Assembly (NCBI GenBank): GCA_028829895.1
Contig: CM054181.1
Span: forward strand, 102,665,860 to 102,729,859
Source: Sinotaia quadrata
Lineage: Eukaryota; Mollusca; Gastropoda; Architaenioglossa; Viviparidae
Direction of reading: 5' to 3'
Length of the DNA stretch: 64,000 nucleotides
Shown here: in pieces, positions 1 through 13,818 of the stretch
How positions within the stretch are numbered: position 1 is the stretch's first letter
Layout: every line of letters begins with the position of its first letter
Notes under the pieces: model-generated
Told to the model about the DNA's origin: nothing
What the model saw: the letters and a program-made list of their open reading frames with translations, nothing else
The model's database searches: none
Translations under genes and position numbers: made by a program

Positions 1-3000
1 AATAATTTATTCAAGTTATGATAAAATAAATTGGCAATGGCATATCTATCTTTCTCATTCTTGCTTTTTTTGATGTACATTGGTTTGATGTACATTTAGA
101 TAATAATTTTATTCTGCTTATCTTCACATATTAATTTTGTTGTATAAAATTTGATATATATAGTATATACTAATGTAGATAGAAGACGAAGTATGTGCAC
201 TTTTTTGTTGTTGTTGATCTTTCATACTCATAGAGACCAGATTCTTCTGTTCTTAGAACTTTTTATGGCTGAATTTTATAACCTGAAGATAACTTTTTTG
301 ATACTTCTAAACTGTGTCATTATTTTACTTTTTAGAACAGTTAGACATATTTAATTAGATTTCATATGCTTTTAGTTTAAAATAAAATATCTAAAATGAG
401 TATGTGATTTTGCAACAGTGTTATTTATTTTGTGGACTTTGTTGGTCCACATGTTTTATTGAAGTGAAGAGAATGAAAGAATGCTATATTTAATATACAA
501 GCTCAAAATTAAGTTAATAAGTATCACTAATTTGAACTGACTCATTAGAACTGAGTAAATCAATTAGAAATGAATTGAGTTATTACTATTAAAGAAAGTA
601 TCAGCTGTTATACATGTACTTGCATTAGTAATACATGTACTAGTACAGTAGTCATGTGCATAGCTACTAAGTACTATATGTAATGTGTACACAGATATAT
701 GCAGTTACACATAACGTGTATTCATACACTAGAACATTTATTCAGAGTTACTGTATTTGCCTAGAGGCCAATGATCACAGATCAGTCACAGTTGACTAAA
801 TTTGACAGGTTTGCCACAAGTCAATTTAATGATCCCATGTTATGGATTGGGAAGGCCTGGAATAATGGTGTTTTCCATATGGTTGGTGACATTCCCATAA
901 TATATTTATTTATATATATATATATATCACAACTCAAAAGTCAGTAGCATATTTCTTGTATCAGTTTCACTTTTTCAGATCTTTGTAATGATAGAAAAGT
1001 GTCTGAAGAGAAAGACGAATTTATCAGTAACACAATAACAAATGATAGAATGTTATTAGTTTTGAAAATTTTATACACACACGCACACATAACATTGTTA
1101 AATTTATGTTTAATAAGTCATCAGATAATTTAGGTGATTATTTATTATATGTATATACATTTATATTAACCTAGTTTTATTTTGCTTTTATAAGTTATAT
1201 TTTTATTTTTAAAAGATCTAAATTTAATAATATTCCACTGATTTTTAAAAAAAGTTTTGCTAATAGTAATACTTGTCATTTTATATATGATTTAAAATTA
1301 AAATAAATTAAGATTGTTATATGTTGCACAGATTGTGATATTTAATAATTTATTGGTACTTAGTAATTGTACAGACAATGAAATATTAAAGTTGATATAT
1401 AATTGATATATATTTATACAGCTACAAAACCAGATCTGTACATAATAGTTTTTAATACATTTTGAGTTATACTTCTCACAAATAATGAGATAGGTAGCAG
1501 ATTTAAGGTACATGTATTTTGATGTAGCATTTGGGAAAGGTTTTGCAAGTTTTGTTAAAGTTAAATACATGTAATTATGTGTGTTTGTATTTGGTGGTGG
1601 CAAGGAATCTGAGAGGTGTTTTACTAAAAGCCTCAGAGAGTCAGAGACTTTCGTCAGTTTTGTCTTTTTCTGTGTGCATTATTTAGACAGACAATGATTC
1701 ACTAAAAAAATATAAATGATTGAAGACAGTCCTTTCAAATTACATTGTATTTTGTTGCCATTCATTTATACAAATCCACCAGTTTCTGATGAGAGAAAAT
1801 AATAATCTGTTGATTGTATAAATAAGAAAAATCAGATACAGTGTATAAATAAAGGCTTAAGCTGAAGCATAAAATGAACCAGATTGATTAAAAAAAAATT
1901 TTGGTTATTGGTGTGGACAGTTGTCCTAGTGAAGTATGCCAAGTAAAAAGCTGAAGCTAATTCAGAAACCTAGCATTAATTCTTTTTTTTTTCCTTCTAA
2001 ATAGTGGCTGTTCTCTCTACACTATTTTAAAGGTGTATGTGTCTTAGTTTTTATGATACTTGTAAATAATAACTAATTTGTTGATAACTTTTGAATTTAC
2101 ATATTTTAAAAACCTGTTTTGAGTCCTTGAGTGGAGATCTCAGGACCAATCAAGATTATCTCAGAGTAGTAGTTACAGAGTAATGGTTTATAATTCTCTT
2201 GTAAATGACATAATCTGAAATGGTTAGTGTTGAAAAATGTCCCTTTTTTATGTGGGTGGGTTGGTGCATTGAATATGTTCTAACATTCATTAAATAAAAA
2301 GATCAATCATCAGAATATAAAGCACAAGTGGTTGTAATTTATTGTTTTGTTGTTTTAAAACACTTGGTTTTTTTTTTGGTTTTTTTTTTGGGGGGGGGGA
2401 TTGAAAAGTTTGTTTTTCTCGTTTAAAAAAGATTATTTGCAAATTACATATATACCTGTGTGATGGTGGAAAGAGTCTTCTTAAATGTTTTTAGGTTTTA
2501 GAGAAATTTGATTTTTTTAAAATTTATTTTGTTCTTTTTAATAAACTCAAGAAAATTGAATGTGTTCTGAATGACTAAATTACAGTACAGAAGTAAGTAT
2601 TTTAGAATATATTTTTATGCTGTATAGCATTTCCTCGTTCTTTTTTTTAGTACTGTTATGGTTTCACATCTTATATTAATATTATTCAGAATATTGGTTA
2701 TTTTAGTGTGAATAAAACATAAAACTAATATTATACTGTGGTGTTATCTGATTGGTTATAAAGTATCCTAGTACTTTAATGTAACTTAATATGCATGTAG
2801 TGATGTACATTGATAATGAAATTGTATAAGAAAATTCTAAAGATATAACTTTTATAAGACATTTTATTCTCTTTGTATCTTAATTCATATTGTAGTACTC
2901 TTAACTCTCACATGAGCAAGTTATTTTCTTTTGTCAGTTGTCTTATTGTCACTACATATCTTGTAATAGTGAAATACATTCATTGCCTTAAATTCATTAC

Positions 3001-4108
3001 CTTAAACTTGTTTTATGAAATCATTTGTTATACTGTAGCATAACTGTCTATGTTGTAGTATATGCTATTGCTACATAGAAAAATCTCTTGATCTTTTGAG
3101 TGTAGATTTAAGGTTTAGGAAGTGCAATGTACTAATGATGAGTACATTCTTGCTGAACCTAAATTCTGATTCAGAACAGGCTCATTAAAGTTAGAAATAC
3201 CTTAGTAATGTAATGATTGTTAAAAATGAATCTGACATTTAACAGTTTGTAAGTACATGTATACATGATTTGTATAAATTTCTTATGTTAAAACATTTCA
3301 AACTCACTTTTAACCACATTGAAAACAAAAACTTAGTATAAAATTAGAAATGCAAGTATGTAGACAACAGAAGAGAAGAGGTTTAAAAATTTGTTACACA
3401 TGTTTGTATTTTTTGTGATTCTCAAATGAAAATATAGATAATGTTACTGAAACAGTACTAACATATTTAGAACAACAGAAGAATGCATAGATTCTTTTGA
3501 AAAACAAAAGAAATAACATCAATCAAGTATTTACATATTTTCTGTTTTCTTGTTTGCTCATTTTTCTTAATTCTTTATAATTGTAGATCTGGATTATTAA
3601 AATAGAAAAGAACATGGGTACCTGAATTTCTCTTCCTATACTCTTTTCTTAAATATTAGCAGTTAGGTCATCTTATTGATTTAGCAGTGGCATGACATAT
3701 CTTGACCAATTGCTCAGATGTACATAGAAAGTTAAAAATAGTCACCTTTTCACCTGAGACTCTTAATCAAAAATCAGTTTTAATTATAATTATTTGACAA
3801 CCAATGAAAAATCTAGGAAAATATTGAATTATAATAAATTTTAGAGTTATAGTATAATTGAAACTTTTATTAAATCTGAACACCAACATATAATACTAAT
3901 ACAGTAATAGATTGCTATAGCTCTGACCATATTCTAAAAAGTACTTTGGGTGGTTTCAGTTGGGTATCTCTTACTCACTGAAAGATTTTATCAAATTTAT
4001 AACATGTATTGTTAAAGTTAAACATAATTGATTCAATGATTCCACCCCCCACCCCCCTTGTTTTATTTTTGTTGAAGGTAATATTAAAAAGTTTAAAGTG
4101 GATTTTAA

Positions 4109-4191
4109 ATAACATTGTTTACATATTTTATATTATAACATTGTTTACATATTTTATATTATAACATTGTTTACATATTTTCATATTATAA
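4109..4191. repeat. Short tandem repeat, three copies of about 26 bp
   Basis: Three consecutive copies of a unit starting ATAACATTGTTTACATAT are visible. The first two are identical and the third has a one-base insertion (TTTCATATT). No coding relation is seen. Confidence 0.85.
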
Positions 4192-5804
4192 GTCTGGGTG
4201 CTATGCTTCGATGTGATAAAGCTGGAGTTATTTTGAAATTATTTTTGATGTATCATTTGATTCAGTGTGTGAAATTATAATGAGATTTTAAATTAAAAGA
4301 AATTACTAGTTATCTGGACACTTCACAAGTTGAAAGTGCTAGCTTAGTTGTAAGTGGTGTTTAAAATTAATAAATCAGATACTGTGTTTTATTTTATGTT
4401 TTTTATTTGTTGGTGTTAATAGTTTTATTTCAATTAAAAAAAGAATATATCCTAATTAACCAAGGTTTCCCATATATGTATAAGATATTTCAAAGATATT
4501 TTGCCTTTAATTCTGCTATATTTACTGCTTGTTTAAATGGCATTTCATTTTTCAAATTATTATTTCGTAATATTAATTAATATAGACTTGTTATTTTGTT
4601 CTTTGTTTTAAAAAAATGATTTAAATTTAAAATATTAATTTTAGAATAAAATGATATCTGTCATTTATATTTATAGTCTTAAAATTTTATTCTTTGTTGT
4701 GTGCAGAATGTTTTATATTGATTTCCTTTTTATTAGTTGGGAAAAGTGTTATTTTAAGTTTTAATTATATACATATTCACTTATTCAGCAACATTAATTC
4801 CTGTATTGCATTAGCAACATAAGTAATTAGGTACTAAAAGTGTGTACTGGAGCAGTAATGACTAAACTTACCTCACTAATTTACTGCTGAATATATATGC
4901 ACAAACAGCATGAACAGCATTAAAGGTGCAGACAGTTATAAATACACTTAGTTATAATATTTTGTCCCTTTATACTACAAGCCACGTCCACTTCTTTTAA
5001 TGACACAAGTAAAGAATAGCATGTGGTATTATTAGTTTAGTATAACCTGTTCCATGTTGCCAGCACATACTTACTCAACCGCAAGACAAGTTCTGTGTCA
5101 AACAGTTATACTTGCACTCCTCATGTATAAAATTATTTTAAAATGTTTGTCTGACATTGTCTTTAGAGCTTGCTATATAGCTCATTGGTGTAGCAATAAT
5201 GCTTATTAGTTATTTTAATTACTATAGTAATTAGATTAGGGTTACTAGCTTATATAACTACTCTAGGATACTCCAGTAATGCATTTATTCTCTCCTTCCT
5301 CCCTCCCCTGTTTGGTGGGCTGAGGCTAATGCAATACATTTTTGTATTGTTAAAAGAATATTTTAAAATGAATTGTAGAAGTATTTCATGGTTTGAAAAT
5401 CAGAAACATGTGGAGAGGGGGGGGGGAATAGGTAATTTGTGACCTGTTGCATTATATATGATTTACTCTTGTTATTGATTATTCATTAGTTTATATCCCT
5501 TTCATATCTCTCCTGTTTAGTAATATTGTAAATACACATTGACAATTGAACAATGCCTTTACCACACAAGTCTAACACTACAGTTAAACTGTTACTATTC
5601 AATTAGCTTATATAAGTTATAGTAATACAAATAGAAACTTAAACTGTTAAAGTTTTTGTATTACTAAATGAGCTATAGTATACATGTTTTTTTATGCAAC
5701 TTTTCATAATTAATTACAATTGAGAAATGTTCATTCTCCCCTCATTCTCCTCAATTGTCAGTTTTCTAGGTTCCCCAAACTTGGCATTAAGGCCACTGCT
5801 AATA

Positions 5805-6020
5805 TAGGGTGTTCAGAAAGAACAGCAGTAATATATATATATATAAGATAATTATTGTTATTATTGAAATATCAAATGAAACATTGATAAATATGTTAAA
5901 TATCATGATTAATTGAATATGTTTATTTGTGTAGCATGATGGCTAACACTTCCAGCAGTTTTCTTAATTCACTAATAAACATGCATTGTCTATGGGTTAT
6001 ATTTCTTTTTGAACACCCTG
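5805..6020. mobile_element. Mariner-type MITE, about 216 bp
   Basis: The left end reads TAGGGTGTTCAGAAAGAAC. The right end, reverse-complemented, reads CAGGGTGTTCAAAAAGAAA, so the two make an imperfect terminal inverted repeat of about 19 bp. TA dinucleotides flank both ends (5803-5804 and 6021-6022), matching the TA target duplication of Tc1/mariner elements, many of which start CAGGGTGT. The interior is AT-rich, contains a (TA)n tract and has no transposase, so it is nonautonomous. The end type and TA flanks are seen; the exact family is inferred. Confidence 0.7.
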
Positions 6021-6409
6021 TATTTATTTAGCGTTTTATTTGAAGCAGTTTGCATTGACTTCATTGGTTCACAATGATAGAGTTACTTGTTACTGAAGAA
6101 AAATGACACCCTCTCTTACTTCCTGTGCTCTCACTTATAAAGTTATATCTACTTTTCTTCCTTTTCTATACATATTTTTTGTTTTTCACCATAGAAATCA
6201 CTCTTGATCATCCATTTTGCTAATCATTCATGCAGAATGTAAAACTGAGCACACTGTTATAAATGCTTTTTATATGTACTAAATTACTAGAATATGATGG
6301 GCATATTATATGAATGAATGCATTGATAGGAGCAAAAATGAATTTGTTTATTGATAGACTTGATTATAAGTAATTTTGCAAGTAAAAATTCAAGCATCAT
6401 TTAGCAAAT

Positions 6410-6980
6410 GACCTTGATTGTGAGTTTATTTGATGCATTCTTTGATGTCTGTTTTGTGAACATGACAATGCAAGATAAAGCTGGCTATGTGAAAATACTG
6501 GCTTGCTAAAAAAATCTACCAAGTGCTTGAAGGTCAAGGATGCCTTATTGTTTCTCACAGATGAATACACATAATTTGAAAAACCCACCATGTGCTTGAA
6601 GGTCATGGATGCTTTAGAGCCACTCAAAAAAACCTCTCATGTACTCGATGGTCAAAGACACTTTAACATTTTGCACAAATGGACAGAATTAGAAAACTAT
6701 ATATATAATTATTTATTTTCAAAGGATAATCACAAAAATCTTAAAATTGTCTCTTCTCCGCTTCATTTAAGAAATTACCTTGGCCATCAATTTTTTTTTT
6801 TTTAAATGAGTACTTTGATGTTGTCTTTGTTTTATGAATATGACAGTGCAACATAAAGCTGGCCATGTAAAAATTCCCATGTGCTCGAAGGTTTGTCCTT
6901 GGGCGCTTTAGTGTTTCACACAGACGGATACACAGAATTTGAATCGGAAAACTATTTATATATATATATATATATACATG
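6410..6980. repeat. Diverged local repeat cluster of about 150 bp units
   Basis: Two diverged copies of one unit can be aligned by eye. One runs from about 6445 to 6590 and the other from about 6820 to 6950. Both hold, in the same order, a GACARTGCAA motif, an AAAGCTGGCYATGT motif, a TGTGCTYGAAGGT motif, a TTTCWCACAGA motif and a sequence like ATACACA.AATTTGAA. A shorter third copy lies between them (about 6590-6700). The copies differ by substitutions and indels and do not share a long open frame, so this is old noncoding duplication. Confidence 0.6.
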
Positions 6981-8597
6981 GATTATTAGTTATAATATTA
7001 AATAAAATTCATGGATAAATCTCTTTGGAATGAACTATATTATATAAATGTTGACGTATGATATAATATATAAGTGTGATATTTAAATGTAGGTTTGCCA
7101 AAGAAATGTGTCATTTAAAAAAATAAAGAATATTTACATTCAGAACATCTGCACTTATTTATGACAGGAACATTAAACAGAGTTCTTTGGTCTCCAAAAA
7201 CCACTAGGGTCAACACTTTTTTAAAGGAACTCTATTTAATATCTCCCTTCATTTATATCTCTTCCAGTTTTTTAAGTTTTGTTGTAATACATAACTAATT
7301 TTACTTCTACTTCTTCTGCCATTCTTAATTGACAGTCTGGTTTTATTTTCTAATAAAGTGTTTAACAAGTGCCATTTAATGATTTTGCAAAATCGTTCAG
7401 TCTTTTCAATAATAGCAATCTAGTCTAGTGACAGCATTTGATGAGGTAAGAAAAATAGCTATAGTAATGCTTATTTTATTAAATTGGAAGTAATAAAATA
7501 CAGCTGTACGGTGCCATTAAATTTTAATTTACTTCATTTGGTGTTATAATGCTGCATCATCATTGCTGGCCAACAACACAGCACATAAAGGGAATTTTTA
7601 GTTGGCTTTATTATACTTTAGTATTACTGGCCTGTACACCTGCTGTAGATAAGGGATTTACTTTGTTCAGCTTCATTCAGCATTATTGGCCCATACCCTG
7701 ACATAAAAAAGGGTTCTCTGCATTATTAACCTTTACTGCTTAAAAATCCCAGGTGCACGATTTGAAGCACATTCTTTCAGCTAGCCTATTTAATGTCTGA
7801 GAACTCTATGTAATACTCTGTAGATTTAAATATATTTTAAGAAATAAAATGTTCTGTGCAAACATCTTTTAAGCAGACCATTAGGTTGATAGATTCAGAG
7901 GTGGTTTTTTTTTTGGTTTTTTTTAGCCTGACTAAAATTTTTGTTTGCTCAGGTAATTAGAAATAATTTGTCCAAACCATGCATTAATTACCTTATAAAT
8001 TACAGTTAAATAGTGTAAAACTAAATATAGTGAATGTCAGAAAATATTTTTTTACAGCTTTGCCTCATTTGATTTCAGAACAGTTCTGTATCTGCATTTC
8101 ACTTTCCTGCTTGCTTTAATAAATGTTAAATACTGACTAGTAGTATTAAGATAAACAAACATATAATTTCTGTGCATATCTTTATATTTGGTTACAAGAC
8201 CTTGTATATATTTTAATGTAACCTCAAAAATTGTTTGGTTTTTTTTCTTTAAAAAAAAAAGGTGAGATATTACATTCTTCATAAAGTGAATATGAGTGCT
8301 TTTGATATCTTGAATACAGGTTTTCATTTTAGAAAAAGAAAATAATTTTGGCTTGCCAATGTTATTTTGTCAGTTATAATAATATGAATTTTTAAATAAA
8401 TAAATAAGCAGAGCAGACACAGCAGCAAAGCTAATGTTGATTAGGAGCAAATTTGAGATAATAATAATTAATAATAATAATCACCATGATATTGTTAAAT
8501 GAAAAATCTCATGTCACACAAATTGAGTAAATTTAATAGTCAGGTATAATTTTGCATGATGGATCATGACCCCTGAGAAATATTCTAAGTGAGGAAA

Positions 8598-8875
8598 TAT
8601 TAAATGCTTGCCTGTGTGTGGTCCTTTCATTGTGTTAAAATAATACACAATTAATTGCCTGGCACAGATACACATGTTGGTACTTATTAGTAATAGAATG
8701 ATAGTGGACATAATATTTATAAACTTTTGTAAACTTTATTAAATGCTTGCCTGTGTGTGGTCCTTTCATTGTGTTAAAATAATACACAATTAATTGCCTG
8801 GCACAGATACACATGTTGATACTTATTAATAATAGAATGATAGTGGACATAATATTTATAAACTTTTGTAAACTT
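8598..8875. repeat. Direct tandem duplication, two copies of about 139 bp
   Basis: The segment starting TATTAAATGCTTGCCTGTG is followed at once by a second copy that differs at only a few bases (for example GTTGGTACTTATTAGT versus GTTGATACTTATTAAT). The high identity suggests a fairly recent duplication. The short minus-strand open frames in each copy are the same sequence read twice and are not taken as genes. Confidence 0.9.
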
Positions 8876-9945
8876 TGTTCACCTGTAAGCTAGTAGTAGT
8901 ACTCCAAGCTTCATTTAATTATTGATTTTTTCCATATCATCCATACTAATACAGTAGAGTGCTTTTACTTTTGAGTTGTGCATATTGGTGAACAATTTAA
9001 TTAATTTTTTCTGGCAGTTACAGAAATCTGATAATCATATTTATTTGAATCTTATACTAGATATGAGATTGACAAGGACATAACCTGCTCAGAATAACGC
9101 GCACACACACACACACACATTGTAATAGTGTTGTAATCTGGACCATTAATGTCATTTGTTTTAAGCAAATATTCAGTAAATCCAAGTTTGGCATGAGATT
9201 GCGATATAAATGTCGTTCTGATATGTCACATTTTATTACAGTTTGATATTAGATATTGCATGAGTACTTACAACATATTTTCATATTTGCACATTGCACA
9301 TAATAATAATAGCAATTCTTATTAAATTATTATTATTCATCAAGCATGAAACTTATTGATTGTCAACAGCATAATCCTATTTTGTTGTAATTGCTTTAGT
9401 TTAAATCATTAAATTTTAATACAATTATTAAGAAATATTTGAGTTTTATAAAATAATTTGTAATTTTCTTTAAATTTGTTTACACATTATATAATCATAA
9501 TTTGGCATGCAATCAGTCATATTTCTTCATGTGATTGTTTTATGCCTTAAATTATTTAAATTTTATTTTCACCTGATATTCTTTCCTGTTTATAGTATGA
9601 AATTATAGTATGAAACCACTCATTATTGTTATGTAGTAGGAAGTTTAGATAACATCAAAATAAAATATAAAATAAATCATAGTTTATTAAACTTTAGATA
9701 TTTTTATAATGCCAGTAATGATTTAAAATTTTTGTAAACCTCACAGAAATCAGAAATTAAGACAAACTGAAAATGTTACATTCATAAACATCACCCCTCT
9801 TATCCCCACAATATCCCATATGGCATGATTTGATGCTTAACTGCAGAGATGTATTTGAAATTTTCTTCTTGTTGCAAGTACCTGCAACACCTAAGCACAC
9901 TAGACATTTAAGAGAATCTTACCTGATTACTATGTAGTGGCTTGA

Positions 9946-10049
9946 TATATATTTATAAAATAGAAAGTAAGACAGAAACAGTGTACACGAAAATCATTAT
10001 ATATTTATAAAATAGAAAGTAAGACAGAAACAGTATACACGAAAATCAT
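9946..10049. repeat. Tandem duplication, two copies of 52 bp
   Basis: Two adjacent copies begin TATATATTTATAAAATAG and end GAAAATCA. They differ at one base (GTGTACAC versus GTATACAC). No function can be assigned. Confidence 0.9.
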
Positions 10050-12129
10050 GGTCTGTCCTGAAATAAATGACAGTCTCTGTTTAAATTAGAAAAATTATAC
10101 CCAGATTTAAATTTAATCATGGTGTAAGACATCGTTTAAACAAAATGAATAGTGGTTTTAAAATCGGTTTATTTGTATTAGCTTAAAAATATTGTTACTC
10201 TCTTTTTTCCTCTTTAAGAGAGAGAAAAATCATTTACTCTAAGACATGATATTTGAGTTTTAAGATTTATTTGTTTTTATTAAATTTAAAGGTGCAATAG
10301 ACTTGCAATCATCCAGATAAATGGAAGATTTCTCAGTTAATCCAGCATCACTATGTGTATAAAAAAATTTACAAAATATTGTTTTTAATTTAAAAAAAAT
10401 CACATTTAAAAACTTGAATGTATTTTATTCATTTGAAATAAGGAAGCAAAAGAACTAGTTTTCCCATTCTCTTCAACCAAGCAGAAAATTCATTAACTAC
10501 TCTTTCTCCGTTTAATTTCAATTTACTGTAAACAAGCATCACTGCTCAACATAATCAGAAATCAGCAATTTCTTTTAATCATGTACTGGTTGAAACATAA
10601 ACTATTCCTTTATCAAGATAATTTTACTTAGAAATTTTATTATGTCTGGAAATTTTAAGCACTTGCAAAGTCCGACTTAACTATTTTTTTCTCACAATAT
10701 CAAGCTGTTTAGTAGTTATTAAGAGTATATTTATTCCTTAGCACCTTGACATTATACCTTTTGCAGACTTAAAAAATATATCACAGTTTTGTTGTATAGG
10801 TAGAACAATTCTTTTATGTTACAACTAAAATTGTGAATATTACATGTATCCAAAAGCAAGAAAATAACCCACTTCTCATTCATAGTACATATTGCCAGTG
10901 ATGTTAGAGGTTGTTATGCTGTGGCAACACATTTTTAGCAGCTATATTCAGTCAATTTTTAAATTCATTGATTCTGAAAAATTCATTGTGAATAAAGCCT
11001 CCTTTAACTGATTTGCAGAAATGCTCTTGATAAAATTGAACTTTTTAAAAACTAAATACTCTACACTAAAATGTACAAGGGATCATCAGATAGGTACCTG
11101 TTTATAATCTTTTAACATGAAATCATTTATTTTTATATTACAATAATATTTTAGAGTGCATGTAGATTAAAATTTTACAGCTAATATTTGGCTTAGTGCA
11201 TAGTATTTATTTTTTTTTGACTGAAATAATATACCAACTATATAAATTCAAATATATTATAATATACCTAATTAAAACCTGATTTTGCATTTGCTAGGAA
11301 TAGTTTTTACTTTTAAAAATCAGTCGTCACTCACCTGATTATCTCAAACAACAAAACATTGACAATTACTCTGACTTTAAGATAACAGCATATGACTTGG
11401 AGACAGTTTACTAGACAACTAGCCTACTTTGTTTTTCTAAGGAAGTATAGTATATGATTTCTGAATATCTATAAACCATCAAACATTTCCCTCGAAATAG
11501 GTTGATCATGCCCTTATTTAATACAGTATTTACCCAGTCATTAAACTTTTTAAAATATGAGAATGAGATAGAACAAACAACTGAATGCAGCTTTTTTTTT
11601 GGGGGGTTGTTGTTATAAATCAGCTTCAATACAGCCGAAATTTATTATGGATAATACATCTTTCCCATGAATTTGTAGGAAGACAAATTGTCTTGCATCA
11701 TTATCATGTGCCAAAAACAGAGATTGTAATCAAAAATGATTTTTTCCATTTCAGATCATTGTACCGTTTTGTCTTCACTGTTCTAATTCATATAAGTATT
11801 TATCATGCAGAATGAGTGCATATATACATTTTTTGTTAAGATAATAAAGTATATAAAATAAAAGATCTATCCAAACCATGAAACACTGACTCCAGAATGA
11901 CAGAATGTATTGTCTAGTTTAGTTTATTTCCTTATTTTTAATAACCAAACAGTGTATCAAATAAAACCTTTTACAAAGGAAAATACTATTCATAAAGCCA
12001 GTTTAATTCAAACTGTAAACACCTGACTTAATGTAAAATCCCTGCAGCAACATCATTCATGTATAATTTATGTTGACATCAGCTGCCCAAATGTCTAATA
12101 TATGAAAGGTCAACTTGCTGTGAATCAAA

Positions 12130-12875
12130 TATGGGTTCAAATTTCACCTCTTTATTGAAAGTAAAAGTGTTTTGCTTCACTCTTGCCCTATTATTCCCCT
12201 TCCCTATCAGCTGGTTCACAAATTAACTATTTTTGAAAATTTAATTAATTTCTCTGGCTTTGTTAATATTATTTATTTCAAGTTTACTTAATTTGTTTCA
12301 AGCAAGATAACACTTTAATTTATTGTAATTATTAAAGGAATGTTAATTACACAGATAAAGCAAGAGATGCTTCTTTCATTGGTTGTCTATATTGATATTT
12401 ATCACAGTCAGTGTCTAATAATTAAAATGCTTTGAAATAAATTCAAAAAGTTTTTGTTCTTAAGTATTGCTCATCAGCTCCTATCAAACTCATCTTCATT
12501 AGAATAGGTTCTTTTTGTCATTTGAAAAGTGTCATCATCATTGGAAAAATATCTTCATCTGAATGGGTTCTTTTCATTATTTGAAGAATGCATTCTTTTC
12601 ATTGTTTGAAAATATTTTCATTGGAATGAATTCTTTTCATCATTTGAAAAATATCCTCCGAATAGATTGTTTCGTTGTTTGAAATGTTGTCTTCTGAGTT
12701 ATGAGATTAAAATGGTTACAAAACCAAACAATGTGCATCAGCATGTGTTAAAAAAAATCGTACCAAACAAAAGAAATCAACCCAACAATCAAGCAACATG
12801 GTTTTCATTCAAATCTTGCATAGACATTACTGTATGTAACTATAAACTATAAAGAGGTGAAATTTGAACCCATAG
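12130..12875. mobile_element. Foldback-like segment with 26 bp perfect inverted arms
   Basis: The 26 bases at 12130-12155 (TATGGGTTCAAATTTCACC...) recur as an exact reverse complement ending near 12875. This bounds about 746 bp. The arm contains GGTTCAAAT, like the B box of tRNA-derived elements. The interior holds no transposase and includes a degenerate tandem repeat. The perfect arms suggest either a foldback transposon or opposite insertions of one short element. No clear target duplication was found, so the class is undecided. Confidence 0.5.
12490..12690. repeat. Degenerate tandem repeat
   Basis: About five imperfect copies of a unit of the form TTCATYDGAATRGGTTCTTTT followed by CATTRTTTGAAAAAT are visible. 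Spacing varies from about 25 to 60 bp. It lies inside the inverted-arm segment and has no protein-coding signal. Confidence 0.65.
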
Positions 12876-13100
12876 TAAACTATAAGTAGTAAGGTTGGTG
12901 TGTGTAGTTGGTAATAGTGAACTATAAGTAATAAGGTTGCTGTGTGTAGTTGGCAATAGAAACTATAAGTAGTAAGGTTGCTGTATGTACCTAGTAATAG
13001 TAAACTATAAATAGTAAGGTTTCTGTGTGTAGCTAGTAATACTAATAGTGAACTATAAGTAGTAAGGTTTCTGTGTGTAGCTAGTAATAGAAAACTATTG
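12874..13100. repeat. Minisatellite, about 43 bp unit, five copies
   Basis: The unit has the form GTAAACTATAAGTAGTAAGG followed by TTGCTGTGTGTAGYTRGTAATA. About five copies occur here and weaker copies continue to about 13215. The array starts within the right arm of the inverted-arm segment. The 94-codon open frame on the minus strand is only this repeat read through. Confidence 0.85.
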
Positions 13101-13720
13101 GGGTTATTCACTTATTGTGTTGTAGCTAGTACAGTAGTAATAGTACATTTTCTCTAAGATTGCTCTGTGTAACTAGTATTAATAATAAACTGTTTGCAGT
13201 AAGGTTTACAGTTTCATGAAAGAAGTGGTAAGATGTTTGGTTGTAAGTAATAATATTAAACTAGTATAAGTATGAAGTTTCATGATCAACTGTTCTGGTC
13301 CTGCCCTGATGAATGAGCAAATTAAAATTTGTGAAGATTGTGTTTGTTTACTTGAATAACCCTATGACAGTCAAAGAGAAATTATTTACTTTAAAATGCC
13401 CATTTTTCTCTTTTAAATCAGTTCAGAACATCTGAAATGGTATCTAGAATTTGTAATAAAAACTGTGGAAGGGTTAAATTAATATTATTACTGTTATAAG
13501 CGTTACATTCCAATTTCTTTTGCAGTATTACTGTTATTGTTTTACACATGTCCATGGTCATGCATCCTATTCATAAGAAATATATTTAATTTAGTTTTTC
13601 TTTCAGAAAGTCGTAGCGCTGGGTATTCTAGCTGCTGAAGTCTAATAATTAATTTTAAAGTTTTTTTACATTTTAAAAAAAGTAAATGATTGATAAAAAT
13701 GTGCTAAATTTGTTTTACAG

Positions 13721-13818
13721 AATGGTTTGCAAGTGAGGCCAGCTGACAGTGGCAGCATCAAACTTTGACCTCCCTTGTTTACCACCCCCACCAGCCTGTG
13801 CACACCCGCTCCACCAAA
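13721..13818 (+). other. 5' leader part of the zinc-finger exon
   Basis: A splice acceptor (TTTTACAG ending at 13720) is followed by a leader of about 98 bases before the chosen start ATG at 13819. An in-frame TGA at 13744-13746 rules out reading the fingers continuously from an upstream exon, so translation must begin within this exon. A four-codon upstream ORF (ATG GTT TGC AAG TGA, 13722-13736) opens one base after the acceptor. The leader is spliced, so the promoter lies further upstream and was not located. Confidence 0.6.

Larger units (their letters stand above)
1..13720. other. Noncoding 5' region or intron of the zinc-finger gene
   Basis: No supported coding exon is seen here. The sequence is AT-rich and CpG-poor, with short (TA)n and (CA)n tracts (around 911-928, 1075-1090, 6957-6976, 9097-9119) and homopolymer runs such as the T/G run near 2370-2400. 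The open frames present are short, low in complexity and lack splice or codon support. Because the first recognised exon at 13721 begins at a splice acceptor, at least one upstream leader exon must lie here or beyond the left edge. A second acceptor-like site, a pyrimidine run ending in TTTCAG at 13606, could be an alternative leader acceptor. Repeats and mobile elements in this stretch are listed separately. Confidence 0.6.

Noticed and set aside
1298..1603. 101-codon minus-strand open frame
   Set aside because: The translation is low in complexity (Asn, Tyr, Leu), typical of chance frames in AT-rich sequence.
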